A stretch of DNA of 64,000 bases from UBA4055 sp964648295 (GTDB lineage Bacteria; UBA4055). Positions 43,863-54,324 of the stretch are shown one piece after another (the stretch's first letter is position 1; each line of letters starts with the position of its first letter). Below the pieces are notes generated by a model, which had not been told where the DNA came from, searched no databases, and saw only the letters and a list, made by a program, of their open reading frames with translations. Location of the stretch: positions 62,001 to 126,000 of the forward strand of contig CAZYNH010000004.1 of the NCBI GenBank assembly GCA_964648295.1, read 5' to 3'. The position numbers were made by a program, and so were the translations under genes.

Positions 43863-46800
43863 ATCACCACCTGTTTTTTATTTTTTGATGAAAGTAATTC
43901 CTCTATCGTTCCTGTTTTACAAACCTCTTCAAGATATTTTTCTGATTTTCTGATCCTGCCTGACCAGCGGCTGTCTCCGGTGATCCTGAGAAGTTCCTTT
44001 TCTATGCGCAGAACAAAAGGATAATGCTTCATCTTTACAGCAAGTTTTTTTGCCTGTTTGAGCTTTTCCGTATCTTTATTCGTCACGCCGAGAGCGTAGA
44101 GGCACCTGGCCTGCATAATAAAATTGATACCCATTTTGGAAATCTTTTCGAGCTTTTCTTCTATATGTTTTTTATCAGCCTTAACTCCCGTCATGGTTCC
44201 GAGTATCTCAATAATCGTCCCGTTCCCGAATTTCATAGCCTGTCTTTGAGGCAGATCTCCAAGCTTAATAAGCTGTTTTCTGACCTTCTTCATTTCATTT
44301 CTGTCATCGTTGATCAAAGCGTTCTCGAAAAGAACTCCCAGCATTTCCCACCAGCACTTCCCCGTCCCGAATTTCTCGTATTTTTTTGAGTATTTTTCAG
44401 CTTTTAAAATATCCTTCCTGTGAGATCCGCCAAATAGGTATCTGATAGTATAAGCAGCCGATTTAATGTCACCCACGCCTGATCCGATCACATCATCCGA
44501 TATCTTTAAGGCAAGATCATACGCACCGCGGGAAACCGCTATAAAAGCTATGCGGGATCTGGTATATGGCACTTCAACCGGATGATTTATATTCATTCCG
44601 TAATAAAGCGCCTGAAGATATGCCCTTTCTGCTTTCTTTACATAACCGCAGGTGTTGTAAAAACTTGCCAGGTTCGTTGTCATCAGCGGCAGTTCAGCTT
44701 CGATCTGAAGGTCTGTAATAAGCCTGACAGCTTTCTCTGAATATTTTAGAGATCTTTTTATGAACTCATTTTCAAAATTCTCATAAGCCATATTCTGATA
44801 CAGGATAGAGTAATCGTTGTATATAGAAAAAGAATCGCTCGGATCAACTTCGCTTTTCTTATAGCTCAATATTTCATCGAGACATTTTTTCGATGTGGGC
44901 ATATCGTCCCTGTGCATGGCTATGGTGTTTTTCAGGAAAAGTAATGATACTTTCAGTTCCGCGGTCATTTCAGGCACAAGGCTTTCAAGCTCATTCATAC
45001 CCTCATTTTCCATTTCCGTATCGCCTGTAAGAAAGAAAGCAAAACCCGTGAAATCTATGTAAAACTCGACCCTCTCTTTACCTTTAAATTCATCTTTGAG
45101 ACTGTAAAATATCTTTTTTACCTCTTCAGGAGGCATAACATAAGCGCATGTTTTAATCTTTGTCCAGAGGTAATATTTATCTTCGCCTTTAAGATCCGCA
45201 TATCTTTTCAAGATCTCTTCGGGCGCTTTGAACTGAATGTCAAATATCAGCCTCGCGACATAAAGTAGAAGGTTCTCTCTGCCTTTCCAGTCCTTGACCT
45301 TAAGTGATATTTCCTCCATAAGCGCGGTTATTTCAGCCCCGACAGTTACATTTGTCCCGGCCGATATAAGTTCTATAAGGGTGCGTGCTTCTTCATGCAG
45401 ATCATTATTTTTTATAAATCCGAATGACTTTAAAATGATGTTTTTTAAAACTCCCTGTTCTTTTGTTCTTCCGTAATTTTTTATGATCTTTTTCGCCAGA
45501 GGTAAGGCTTTGTGATCGTTGGCGGCATCATACATCGAAACCGCTTTATAAAGTTTTTTCAGATCCTTTGTCTTTGAATTGACGATCGCGTCAGCTATTT
45601 TCACCCTGAAAAAATCTATCTTCTTTTTTAAAAGCCTTTCGTAAATTATCTCTCTTATTATTGTATTCGAAAACTCTGTCTCATCCTTTGTTAATGACCT
45701 GCGTACAAGCCCCTCATTTTCCGCTTTGGAGACGATCTCGCTGAATATCTTTTCCTTAAGGTTTATCACTTCTTTTAAGATCCCGTGGTCGAAGATATCG
45801 CCGTAAACTGATCCTCCGTCAATGAAATCAGGCCCTTTACCGGGTATCTCGTTAAGCTTCATGAGAATAATTTCCTCAAGCGAGTAAGGCACATGTCCCG
45901 ACTGCTCGATATCCTTGTCTATGTACGGTAATATCTTGGTAACGAATAAGGGATTGCCCATTGTTGTCTTATGCAGCATTCGGCTTGTTTTTAAGGTTAT
46001 ATCGATGCCTGAGATTATCCTGGTGATCTTCTGAATATCTTTCGGATCGAACGGCTTAAGGTCTATTATCAGAGATTCATAGTAGCACAAAGGAGTTATT
46101 CTTACCTTATCTCTTCCGATCGCAGCCGCCATAAAATTTACGAAAGGGTTGCCTTCGTTTATCATCCTGTGGAACATGAAAAGGCTTTTTTCATCAGCGA
46201 AATGAAGATCGTCGATATAGATCAGAGAAGGCTCTTTTATTGCCCTGAATTTTTTAAAAATACCCGCCGCTCCGGGTTCATCCACACCAAAGTTTGAAAA
46301 TAAGGAAAGTTCAGTTTCGCTACCGAAGACACCTTTCAGCCTGATGACATTTTTGTAGCCCAGAGACTGAATTAAATGTTCGGCCAGAACGGTCTTGCCT
46401 ATTCCCGACGGCCCGTTTAAGAGAATAAATGCCCTTCTGTCGCCCTTAAAAAAATCAAGGCAGGACATTACCTCTTCCTCCCTGCCTACAAAAATATTCT
46501 TACTGTCCTTAACTTTTCCTTCTATCTCGAAAATTTCACACTCGCCTGTGCCTTTATATTTCTTTATACCCGCAGAGTGAGATATCAATGAATTCTTTGT
46601 CGAAGCGGCAAAAGATCCGTCGCAGGTGATGACATGATCCCGCGCGGAAAAGGCTATTCTCGCCGCAAGATTAACATTCGAGCCTAAAAAAGTGAACTCC
46701 CACCTCTTTTCATTACCGATTATACCGCAGTATCCCCTTTGTAATGTACCTCCGATCTGAACAGGAATATTCATTTTTTCCGCTTTTTTTGAAAATTCGG

Positions 46801-47506
46801 AAAGAAGGTCATACATTTTAACGGGAGCATCGGATGTATAAACGGGCGAGCCTGCTGTAAGAAGTGTCATCCACCCTTTATCAAGATATTCGATCTTGTT
46901 GATATAAACAGAATATTCGCCCGCGGCAGCTGAAAGGTATTCAAAGAGCGCTCTTAGATCTTTTGTTCCGTATTCCGCGCCGATGTGAATAAAAAATACA
47001 GGCACAGCTCTTAATTCTCCCCTGAAACTTGACGAGTACATTTCGAATATTTCTTCAGGATAGGGGTCGCTCTCGAGCCGTATTTTTTTAGTTTTTTCTT
47101 TTGCGAAGCAGTAAACCGATGTTTTTCCCGAATTGATGATCTGCGGAAAGTATTCGCCTTCGAATCTCTCTACTTTTATAGCAAGATTTTTATCAATAGT
47201 CTGAGACCGGATTATCTCGTCACACCTTTTTTCTATCCCCGATATTTCATCTTTGTCAGCAGCCACGAACAACGCATCACCGGCAAAAGAGATAACATCT
47301 CCGCCGCATTCATAAACGAGATCTATTATCGGGTTAAATACAGTGTTTACCAGATCCCCGATCTTTTCGGCGCCGTAAGAACTTTCCCGAATAAACCTGT
47401 CGCACAGAGGCGTGAAACCAGAAATATCGAGAAAGAGAAATTTCTTACCCTTATAATATTCCGCATCATTTATAAATCTTGGAAGCGAACCGGCCTTTTT
47501 GCTCAT
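43859..47506 (-). CDS. Adenylate/guanylate cyclase, AAA-type ATPase and TPR protein
   Basis: 1,215 residues. The class III cyclase part has two halves: Asp27 in FLFLDISGFTPLCD and GDALF (Asp77) in the first (about 20-130), and a second region (about 165-310) with GGTLQRGYCGIIGNEKRW and FLGSNVNLAARI, as in the cyclase/ATPase/TPR proteins. The ATPase has Walker A GPSGIGKT (365-372) and Walker B PSLIYIDDLHFAD. TPR-like helices fill about 650-1190. It makes cAMP or cGMP or serves as a sensor; the product nucleotide cannot be told. The upstream gene is the divergent MATE transporter. Confidence 0.88.
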   Translation of the reverse strand: MSKKAGSLPRFINDAEYYKGKKFLFLDISGFTPLCDRFIRESSYGAEKIGDLVNTVFNPIIDLVYECGGDVISFAGDALFVAADKDEISGIEKRCDEIIRSQTIDKNLAIKVERFEGEYFPQIINSGKTSVYCFAKEKTKKIRLESDPYPEEIFEMYSSSFRGELRAVPVFFIHIGAEYGTKDLRALFEYLSAAAGEYSVYINKIEYLDKGWMTLLTAGSPVYTSDAPVKMYDLLSEFSKKAEKMNIPVQIGGTLQRGYCGIIGNEKRWEFTFLGSNVNLAARIAFSARDHVITCDGSFAASTKNSLISHSAGIKKYKGTGECEIFEIEGKVKDSKNIFVGREEEVMSCLDFFKGDRRAFILLNGPSGIGKTVLAEHLIQSLGYKNVIRLKGVFGSETELSLFSNFGVDEPGAAGIFKKFRAIKEPSLIYIDDLHFADEKSLFMFHRMINEGNPFVNFMAAAIGRDKVRITPLCYYESLIIDLKPFDPKDIQKITRIISGIDITLKTSRMLHKTTMGNPLFVTKILPYIDKDIEQSGHVPYSLEEIILMKLNEIPGKGPDFIDGGSVYGDIFDHGILKEVINLKEKIFSEIVSKAENEGLVRRSLTKDETEFSNTIIREIIYERLLKKKIDFFRVKIADAIVNSKTKDLKKLYKAVSMYDAANDHKALPLAKKIIKNYGRTKEQGVLKNIILKSFGFIKNNDLHEEARTLIELISAGTNVTVGAEITALMEEISLKVKDWKGRENLLLYVARLIFDIQFKAPEEILKRYADLKGEDKYYLWTKIKTCAYVMPPEEVKKIFYSLKDEFKGKERVEFYIDFTGFAFFLTGDTEMENEGMNELESLVPEMTAELKVSLLFLKNTIAMHRDDMPTSKKCLDEILSYKKSEVDPSDSFSIYNDYSILYQNMAYENFENEFIKRSLKYSEKAVRLITDLQIEAELPLMTTNLASFYNTCGYVKKAERAYLQALYYGMNINHPVEVPYTRSRIAFIAVSRGAYDLALKISDDVIGSGVGDIKSAAYTIRYLFGGSHRKDILKAEKYSKKYEKFGTGKCWWEMLGVLFENALINDDRNEMKKVRKQLIKLGDLPQRQAMKFGNGTIIEILGTMTGVKADKKHIEEKLEKISKMGINFIMQARCLYALGVTNKDTEKLKQAKKLAVKMKHYPFVLRIEKELLRITGDSRWSGRIRKSEKYLEEVCKTGTIEELLSSKNKKQVVI

Positions 47507-47593
47507 TTAACCGTCTCCAGCGCAAACTTATCATTTCACAATAAAATAACTCAATTTAAAGTCAAAAACAAATGAATTAAATTTTTAAACTAT

Positions 47594-47622
47594 TTGCGAT
47601 AAAATGATTAAAGCGCTATATT
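47594..47622 (+). promoter_or_regulatory. Possible promoter of the MATE gene
   Basis: TTGCGA (47594-47599) and TATATT (47617-47622) lie 17 bases apart, 34 bases before the ATG. The GCGC pairs flanking the -10 (47613-47616 and 47625-47628) are symmetric and could be an operator. Confidence 0.5.
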
Positions 47623-47656
47623 TCGCGCATGATCTGCAGATAAAAGGGACAGTAAA

Positions 47657-49045
47657 ATGGCAAAGAAAGCCGACCTCACGCAGGGACCGGTCGGAAAACA
47701 TATAACTAATCAGGCACTCGGCATGATGATCGGGATGCTGAGCATGGTCGGGTACAACCTTATTGACACCTTCTTTGTTGGGAGACTGGGCACATCCGAA
47801 CTTGCGGCTATGAGCTTTACCTTCCCCGTTGTAATGGCCGCGAACAGCATCGCCCTTGGCCTTGGGGTCGGAGCAGCCGCCGTGATCTCCAGAGCTGTCG
47901 GAAAGAAAGATCACGACGAGGTAAAAAAACTTACCACGAACAGCCTTATTTTGGGATTGTGTGTCGTTTTACTTCTGATGGGCGCCGGTTTCGCTTCGAT
48001 GGACCTTATATTTACGGCTCTGGGTGCCAAAGGGATGATGTTAGAGCTTGTAAAAGAATATATGACCATCTGGTACTGGGGAATGCCTTTTGTTGTAATA
48101 CCGATGATAGGGAGCAATGCGATAAGAGCTGCTGGAAATACGCTTTTGCCGAGCCTTGTAATGACAGGCTCGATGCTGTTGAACGCGGTTCTTGATCCCC
48201 TTCTGATATTCGGGATAGGGTTTTTCCCGGAGATGGGATTAAGAGGTGCGGCCCTGGCGACCGTTATTGCCAGAATGAGCACTTTTACCGCCTCGCTTTA
48301 TCTTTTGAACTATAAATTCGGGATGCTCGCTCTTAACATGCCGCGGATTAACGATCTGTATAATTCATGGAAACGGGTCCTGTTTATCGGTTTCCCGTCC
48401 ATCCTAAACCAGTTCATTCCCCAGATCTCAATGGGAGTGGCCACAAGGGTCATAGCGGATTACGGAAAAGAAACGGTGGCCGGATTCGGAGTCGCTACGA
48501 GAATTGAGATGCTGGCGGTGGGGCCTCTGATCTCGTTCTCAAATGTCATGATAGCTTTTGTCGGCCAGAACATAGGCGCAAAAAAACTTGACCGGATAGA
48601 CGAGGGGATAAAATTCGTAAACAGGGCTTCGCTCATAACAGGCGCGGTGATGTTCTTTCTGTTCGCCATTTTCGGAAGATACGCTTCCGCAATATTCAAT
48701 TCTGATCAGACGGTGATATCAGTATCTTACCTCTACCTGGCAGTCGTATCCGCCGCGTACGGTCCCATGGGAACCAGCATCACAGCTTCAGCGTGCTTCA
48801 GCGCGCTTCACAAACCATACAGCGCGATAGCGGTAAACATCATAAGGATGATAGTCATATTCATTCCTCTTCTGCTCGCGGGAAATTACTTCTTCGGCCT
48901 GACAGGCATCATCGGAGGAATATGCATCTCTATAATATCAGGCTCGGTAATATCCGTCAGATGGCTGAAAAAATCCCTTAAAGAATTCAGACTGCATCCT
49001 GATTTCAGCAACCCGGACCCTGTGCCTGAAGAGCAGATCACTTAA
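47657..49045 (+). CDS. MATE-family multidrug/metabolite efflux transporter
   Basis: 462 residues with twelve hydrophobic helices in two halves. The opening LTQGPVGKHITNQALGMMIG, then NLIDTFFVGRLGTSELAAMSFTFP, is typical of MATE proteins of the NorM/DinF branch. Ions (Na or H) drive export of cationic compounds; the substrate is unknown. Its end overlaps the converging fhs end by four bases. Confidence 0.92.
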   Translation: MAKKADLTQGPVGKHITNQALGMMIGMLSMVGYNLIDTFFVGRLGTSELAAMSFTFPVVMAANSIALGLGVGAAAVISRAVGKKDHDEVKKLTTNSLILGLCVVLLLMGAGFASMDLIFTALGAKGMMLELVKEYMTIWYWGMPFVVIPMIGSNAIRAAGNTLLPSLVMTGSMLLNAVLDPLLIFGIGFFPEMGLRGAALATVIARMSTFTASLYLLNYKFGMLALNMPRINDLYNSWKRVLFIGFPSILNQFIPQISMGVATRVIADYGKETVAGFGVATRIEMLAVGPLISFSNVMIAFVGQNIGAKKLDRIDEGIKFVNRASLITGAVMFFLFAIFGRYASAIFNSDQTVISVSYLYLAVVSAAYGPMGTSITASACFSALHKPYSAIAVNIIRMIVIFIPLLLAGNYFFGLTGIIGGICISIISGSVISVRWLKKSLKEFRLHPDFSNPDPVPEEQIT

Positions 49046-50712
49046 AAAAGCCCCGAGATATTCCCTTCATTATCAATATCCATTTTGAGCGCTGAAGGTT
49101 CGTCAGGGAGGCCGGGCATGCGCATGATCTCTCCCGTTATGGGCACAAGGAATCCTGCGCCTGAGGATATCTGTATCTCGCGGACCGTGACTACAAAGTC
49201 CTTGGGCCTGCCTAACAGCTCGGGATTGTCGGATAATGATTTCTGGGTCTTGGCTATACAGACAGGCAGTTTGTCCAGCCCGAGCTTTATTATCCGCTTT
49301 ATGTCATTTTTTGCCTGGGCTGTATAATCTATCGCCTCGGCTCCGTATATGGTCTTTGCGATCTTTTCTATTTTCTTCTCGATCGGCCATGTCCAGTCAT
49401 AAAGCGGCGTGAATTCGTTCAGGCACAGGTCCGCTGTTTTTCTGACGGCTTCGGCAAGCTCGATTCCGCCCTCTCCCCCTTTTGCCCACACATCAGCCAC
49501 GGCCGCGACCATGTTCTTGCTTTTAACAAAATCTTTAATGATCTTTATCTCTTCTTCCGTATCGGTATAAAATCTGTTTATCGCAACGACCGGGCAGATG
49601 TTAAAATGCCTCATGTTCTCCATGTGCTTTGCCAGGTTGTCAAGACCTCTTTCCACAGCTCCGGGATCGGGCGTTGTAAGATCTTTGAGCTTGGCGCCGC
49701 CGTGGAATTTCAGCGCTCTCACTGTAGCTACAAGCACGACGGCTTTGGGGCTGATGCCCGCCGTTCTGCACTTGATGTCTAAGAATTTCTCGGCGCCGAG
49801 GTCAAAGCCGAAGCCCGCTTCGGTAACGACATAATCGGACAAAGACATGCCTGTCTTAGTCGCGATTATGGAGTTGGTACCCTGCGCGATATTCGCGAAC
49901 GGGCCGCCGTGGATTATGGCGGGAAAGCCTCCGATGGTCTGCACGAGGTTAGGTTTTATGGCGTCCTTTAAAAGAGCCGCCATCGCGCCGTTCGCGCCAA
50001 GGTCCCGCACGAAAACAGGCTTCTTTGAGTGCGAATATCCTATAAAAATCTCGCCCAGCTTTTTCTTGAGATCATCCATGCTGCTGCTCAGACACAAAAT
50101 CGCCATAACTTCAGAAGCCGCCGTAATGTCAAAGCCTGTTTCGCGCGGGATGCTGTTCTTCGTCCCGCCCAGCCCTATTACAATGTCTCTTAAAGACCTG
50201 TCGTTCATGTCCATCACCCTGCGCCAGCTGACGGTCCTGGAATCCAGTTCGAACGGGCTTCTTTTATTCTGAAGTTCGTTGTCAATAAGCGCCGCGAGCA
50301 GATTGTTCGCTTTCTCCACTGCGGAAATGTCGCCTGTGAAATGAAGGTTGATGTCCTCCATGGGAAGAACCTGCGCATATCCGCCCCCGGCAGCTCCCCC
50401 CTTAACTCCAAAGACCGGCCCGAGTGAAGGCTCGCGCAGCACTACGGTAGTTTTAGCCCCGATCAGGTTGAGAGCCTGAGAGAGACCTATTGAGACCGTC
50501 GTCTTTCCCTCCCCCGCGGGAGTCGGCGTTATGGCGGAAACCAGTATGAGCTTTGACCGCTTCACCTTCTCATGGTCGATCAGGTTCAGAGGGAGCTTGG
50601 CTTTGTATTTGCCGTAAAATTCCAAGTCGTCTTCTTTTATTCCGAGTTTGGACGCGATAACGGATATCCTTTCCATCTTCGATGCTTTTGCGATCTCGAG
50701 ATCTGCAGCCAT
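49042..50712 (-). CDS. fhs: Formate-tetrahydrofolate ligase
   Basis: 556 residues, full length. The ATP site is TPTPAGEGKTTVS (62-74), with GGAAGGGYAQVLPMEDINLHF and RELGANG-type segments following. It joins formate to tetrahydrofolate using ATP, in one-carbon metabolism. GGAGAGGATC precedes the ATG at 50712. It follows the RlmK-like gene after eleven bases. Confidence 0.96.
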   Translation of the reverse strand: MAADLEIAKASKMERISVIASKLGIKEDDLEFYGKYKAKLPLNLIDHEKVKRSKLILVSAITPTPAGEGKTTVSIGLSQALNLIGAKTTVVLREPSLGPVFGVKGGAAGGGYAQVLPMEDINLHFTGDISAVEKANNLLAALIDNELQNKRSPFELDSRTVSWRRVMDMNDRSLRDIVIGLGGTKNSIPRETGFDITAASEVMAILCLSSSMDDLKKKLGEIFIGYSHSKKPVFVRDLGANGAMAALLKDAIKPNLVQTIGGFPAIIHGGPFANIAQGTNSIIATKTGMSLSDYVVTEAGFGFDLGAEKFLDIKCRTAGISPKAVVLVATVRALKFHGGAKLKDLTTPDPGAVERGLDNLAKHMENMRHFNICPVVAINRFYTDTEEEIKIIKDFVKSKNMVAAVADVWAKGGEGGIELAEAVRKTADLCLNEFTPLYDWTWPIEKKIEKIAKTIYGAEAIDYTAQAKNDIKRIIKLGLDKLPVCIAKTQKSLSDNPELLGRPKDFVVTVREIQISSGAGFLVPITGEIMRMPGLPDEPSALKMDIDNEGNISGLF

Positions 50713-50723
50713 GATCCTCTCCT

Positions 50724-51689
50724 TTATTTTGATCTTATGGTAAAAACTTTGTGTATTTTTTTGTCCCTGAAACCTTCAGGCAGCATTTTCGGGCTTATAT
50801 CCTCCACCGCATACCTCAGGCAGATATTCTCATCCATTCTGAACTTCCTCGAATTAGTGCTGAACAGGATCGTTCCGCCGCTGTTCCTCAGCAGGCCGAA
50901 AGCTTTTGTTATAAGCCATGGGTGATCATGGTTCACATCGAACATCTCATCCATTTTCTTTGACCGGGAGATGGTGGGCGGGTCAATTATTATCAGGTCG
51001 AACTTTCTTCTCTCTTTCGCGGCGAGCTCAAGATATTTCGCGCAGTCTTCTCTGACTGTCTCATTTTTCCGCCCGTCGAAACCGTTCAGCCTGAAATTTT
51101 CTTTCGCCCAGCCGGAGTAGGTGTTTGACATATCAACGCTCACCGTTCCCGAAGCGCCGGCTTTAGCGCAGTATAGAGAAAATGGCGCGGTATAGCTGTA
51201 CAGGTTCAGAACTTCTTTTCCCGCCGCGACCGAGGCCGCGTATTCTCTGGCGGGACGGTGGTCAAGAAACAGCCCCGTATCCAGATAATCTTTGAGGTTT
51301 ATCAGGAATTTAATTCCGTTCTCGGTACATTCAAAATAATCACCGCTGTCAGAAAATTTCTCATACTGCTCAAGCATCGCCCTTTTCTTTCTTGTTTTCC
51401 AGAAAATATTTTCCTTCGGGATACCAAATACAGCCGGAATACCTTCACCGACCGCGCTCAGAATGCCCTGTTCAGGCATGTCATCCTCATCGTTCAGGCT
51501 GTAATACTGAAAAAGGAATCTGCCGGCGTAATAATCTGCGGCCAGCCTGAATTCCGGTATGTCACGGTCATAGACCCTGAAACAGTCCGTAGACGCCTTC
51601 CTGCCCGCTTTCTTCAGGTGCCTGTAATTCTTGACTATCCGGTTTATAAGCGGATGATCGTATTCCTTTTCGGTATTGAGCAGGATCAA
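50724..51689 (-). CDS. RlmK/RlmI-like class I rRNA methyltransferase
   Basis: 321 residues from a TTG start at 51689, with AAAGGATTAAAA in front; there is no ATG that keeps the N-terminus. The Rossmann SAM-binding domain has LNLYSYTAPFSLYCAKAGA with VSVDMSNTYSGWAKENF, and the motif IIIDPPTISRSKKMDEMFDV, characteristic of RlmK-type 23S rRNA methyltransferases. The N-terminus is shorter than in RlmK/RlmL fusions. It shares an operon with fhs. Confidence 0.82.
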   Translation of the reverse strand: MILLNTEKEYDHPLINRIVKNYRHLKKAGRKASTDCFRVYDRDIPEFRLAADYYAGRFLFQYYSLNDEDDMPEQGILSAVGEGIPAVFGIPKENIFWKTRKKRAMLEQYEKFSDSGDYFECTENGIKFLINLKDYLDTGLFLDHRPAREYAASVAAGKEVLNLYSYTAPFSLYCAKAGASGTVSVDMSNTYSGWAKENFRLNGFDGRKNETVREDCAKYLELAAKERRKFDLIIIDPPTISRSKKMDEMFDVNHDHPWLITKAFGLLRNSGGTILFSTNSRKFRMDENICLRYAVEDISPKMLPEGFRDKKIHKVFTIRSK

Positions 51690-51811
51690 TTTTAATCCTT
51701 TTTCTTTTTATTTTAAATATAACTCACTCACACTGTATCATACAAGTTGATTTTTCTCTTTAATTTTATGATTTATTTTCTTATATTCAGTCAGTTATTA
51801 TTTAAAAGCGG

Positions 51812-52864
51812 ATGTTCTATATGAAATTTGAAGGTCGAAAGTACCGTTCTTTATGGTATGAAAATGACAGGCTGATGATAATTGACCAGAGGCTCCTCCC
51901 GTTCGAGTTCTCGGTCACAGAGCTTAAAACGGCGGAGGAAATAATCGGGGCGATAAAAGATATGAAGCTGAGAGGCGCCCCTTTAATAGGCGTGGCCGCG
52001 GCTTACGCGGCTTTTTTCGCTCACAGGGAATCGCTGAATAAAACCGACCCTGTGTATTACTACGAGATGCTTATAAGCAAGCTTAAAAGATCAAGGCCGA
52101 CAGCGGTCAACCTTCAGTGGGCCGTCAGTCAGATCGACAACGCCATAAAACTCGGTCTTGAGATGCACAGGATACTTTCATTCGTTAAAAAGATAGAGAA
52201 CAACGAGATAAGCTGCTGCAAGGCTATCGGCGATAACGGCGTATTACTTTTAAAGGAAATATACAATATCAAGGGCCACAGGCAGATAAATATACTGACG
52301 CACTGTAACGCGGGATGGCTGGCGACAGTTGATTACGGGACAGCGTCCGCTCCTGTGTTCAGGGCAAGGGACAATGAAATGGATGTTCATGTCTGGATAG
52401 GCGAAACAAGGCCGAGGAATCAGGGCGGAAGGCTTACCGCGTGGGAATATTTTCACGAGAACATCTCCCACACTGTCGTAGCGGATAATTCTGTGGGTCT
52501 TCTTATGAGAAAAGGAATGGTTGATATAGTGATCGTCGGAGCTGACAGGATAGCCAAGAACGGAGATACCGCCAATAAGATCGGCACTTACCTGAGAGCG
52601 CTCGCGGCTAAACACAATAACATCCCTTTCTATGTCGCGGCTCCCACATCCACGATAGACTTCTCAATTAAATCCGGAGACAGTATCCTTATTGAGGAAA
52701 GAGATGAGAATGAACTGAAATATGTGGGCGAAACACCTGTAATACACGAACTCTCCCCCGTAATAAACCACGCATTCGATATCACTCCGGCAGAACTTAT
52801 AACCGGCTTTATTACAGAAAGAGGGGTCTATCCCCCAAAAGATATTAAGAGGCTTGCATTATGA
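51812..52864 (+). CDS. mtnA: Methylthioribose-1-phosphate isomerase
   Basis: 350 residues of the eIF2B-related family: MKLRGAPLIGVAAAYA, catalytic Cys165 (ILTHCNAGWLAT) and Asp245 (VGADRIAKNGDTANKIGTY). It converts methylthioribose 1-phosphate to methylthioribulose 1-phosphate in methionine salvage. The start could be the ATG at 51812 or 51821. The ogt gene overlaps its end by four bases. The rest of the salvage pathway is not in the window. Confidence 0.93.
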   Translation: MFYMKFEGRKYRSLWYENDRLMIIDQRLLPFEFSVTELKTAEEIIGAIKDMKLRGAPLIGVAAAYAAFFAHRESLNKTDPVYYYEMLISKLKRSRPTAVNLQWAVSQIDNAIKLGLEMHRILSFVKKIENNEISCCKAIGDNGVLLLKEIYNIKGHRQINILTHCNAGWLATVDYGTASAPVFRARDNEMDVHVWIGETRPRNQGGRLTAWEYFHENISHTVVADNSVGLLMRKGMVDIVIVGADRIAKNGDTANKIGTYLRALAAKHNNIPFYVAAPTSTIDFSIKSGDSILIEERDENELKYVGETPVIHELSPVINHAFDITPAELITGFITERGVYPPKDIKRLAL

Positions 52865-53382
52865 AAAAACTGGCGCTTCCAAAGTCCGGCGTTGTTTCAG
52901 ACGCCGTGCAGACAAAATTCGGGTGGCTTTCGTTTTCGGTTTCCGTGAACGGGTTAAAAGAATGCAGGTTCATGTTCGGCAGCCTCGAAGAGGCGCTTGA
53001 ATCTGTTGAGGGAAATTCTGACGCGCCTGAGATCACCGGAAAATGGAAAATACTTTTTTCCGATTTCTTTTCCGGCAGGATCAGAACGCTTGACCATGTG
53101 CCGCTGGACAGTTCATCATGGACAGAATTCCAGAAAAAAGTTTACGGGGCTGTATCGAGCATACCGTACGGCAAGACCGCTTCATACGGCACAATAGCGT
53201 CCTACCTTGGCAACGGTAAAGCCTCGCGCGCTGTCGGCAACGCGCTTAAGCACAATCCTGTTCCGCCTGTTATCCCGTGCCACAGGGTGATCGCGTCTGA
53301 CAAAGAGCTTTGCGGTTTTTCCGCAAAGGGAGGCATCGATCTTAAACTGAAACTTCTCGAGCTTGAAAAGGATAATCTTTAA
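52861..53382 (+). CDS. ogt: Methylated-DNA-[protein]-cysteine methyltransferase
   Basis: 173 residues. The Ogt family C-terminal domain has IPYGKTASYGTIA, NGKASRAVGNALKHNP and the active site PVIPCHRVIAS, with Cys140. It moves the O6-methyl group from guanine to itself. It overlaps the mtnA stop (ATGA), an odd but clear pairing. Confidence 0.95.
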   Translation: MKKLALPKSGVVSDAVQTKFGWLSFSVSVNGLKECRFMFGSLEEALESVEGNSDAPEITGKWKILFSDFFSGRIRTLDHVPLDSSSWTEFQKKVYGAVSSIPYGKTASYGTIASYLGNGKASRAVGNALKHNPVPPVIPCHRVIASDKELCGFSAKGGIDLKLKLLELEKDNL

Positions 53383-53418
53383 AATTAAACCGCGGAACTG
53401 TTTCCGTATGGGAGAATA

Positions 53419-54324
53419 ATGAAAAAATTAGGCATGATCCTGCTCGTTGCTGCGGCCTTTACTCTCTTGGTCCTCAACCTGATTTTTGAGATGTCCGACA
53501 GGAGTGAGACCGCTCCTGAAAAAACAGCATCGCGTGAATACGCAGGGAATGTACCGGAAACAAGATTTTCCGAGCTTCCTCCCCCGCCCGCCCCTACTAC
53601 TGCGCCTGCACCGTCCGTTATGACCCAACCGGACAGATCATATTCAGGCAGGAATAAGATTTCCGCTGAGAATACAGCTTCCGGCGGACTGGTCGCATAT
53701 TACCCGTTCAACGGCAACGCAAACGACGAAAGCGGGAACGGGAATCACGGAACTGTTCACGGAGCCACCCTGACAGCTGACAGGCACGGCAATCCGAACA
53801 GCGCTTATTATTTTGACGGAAAAAGCTGGATAACTATACGAGATCATTTCAGTATTAAACCCGGTAATTCAATTACCTTATCTGCATGGGTAAAAATTCA
53901 GGATATTAGTGAAATCAACGATTATCTAAGAATTATTTCCAAACACGGTGAAGTAACAGACGCGGGCGGGTCGCACGGATCGTATCAACTCGTAACAGGA
54001 AGAAAAAAAGAAAGGGGAACTTGTTACTTCACCATGAGAACAAATGTAAAATATTTTTCGGTACCGACCTCAACACCTCTACAATTAAACCAATGGCACA
54101 TGATAACTGCTACATGGGATGGTTCAACGGCTAAAGTTTATATCGATGATGAAGTAGTCGCTATAAGTAATTTTCCAGGCACTATAAAATATGATAACAA
54201 TAATCTCTATATTGGACGTGACGGATATTATGACAAAAATCTTTTTACGGGAATTATAGATGAAGTAAAAATTTACGATAGAGCCTTAACTAATAATGAA
54301 GTTCTGGACAACTTTAGAAGATGA
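53419..54324 (+). CDS. LamG-domain membrane-anchored protein
   Basis: 301 residues. A transmembrane or signal-anchor helix (about 5-27) is followed by a Pro/Ala-rich linker (PPPPAPTTAPAPS) and a LamG/concanavalin-like jelly roll (about 94-300): AYYPFNGNANDESGNGNHG, SAYYFDGKSWITI, WHMITATWDGSTAKVYIDDE, IDEVKIYDRALTNNE. LamG domains bind sugars or proteins. No sorting domain is seen. The 3' half is clearly more A+T-rich than the 5' half, so the gene may be a mosaic. Confidence 0.82.
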   Translation: MKKLGMILLVAAAFTLLVLNLIFEMSDRSETAPEKTASREYAGNVPETRFSELPPPPAPTTAPAPSVMTQPDRSYSGRNKISAENTASGGLVAYYPFNGNANDESGNGNHGTVHGATLTADRHGNPNSAYYFDGKSWITIRDHFSIKPGNSITLSAWVKIQDISEINDYLRIISKHGEVTDAGGSHGSYQLVTGRKKERGTCYFTMRTNVKYFSVPTSTPLQLNQWHMITATWDGSTAKVYIDDEVVAISNFPGTIKYDNNNLYIGRDGYYDKNLFTGIIDEVKIYDRALTNNEVLDNFRR

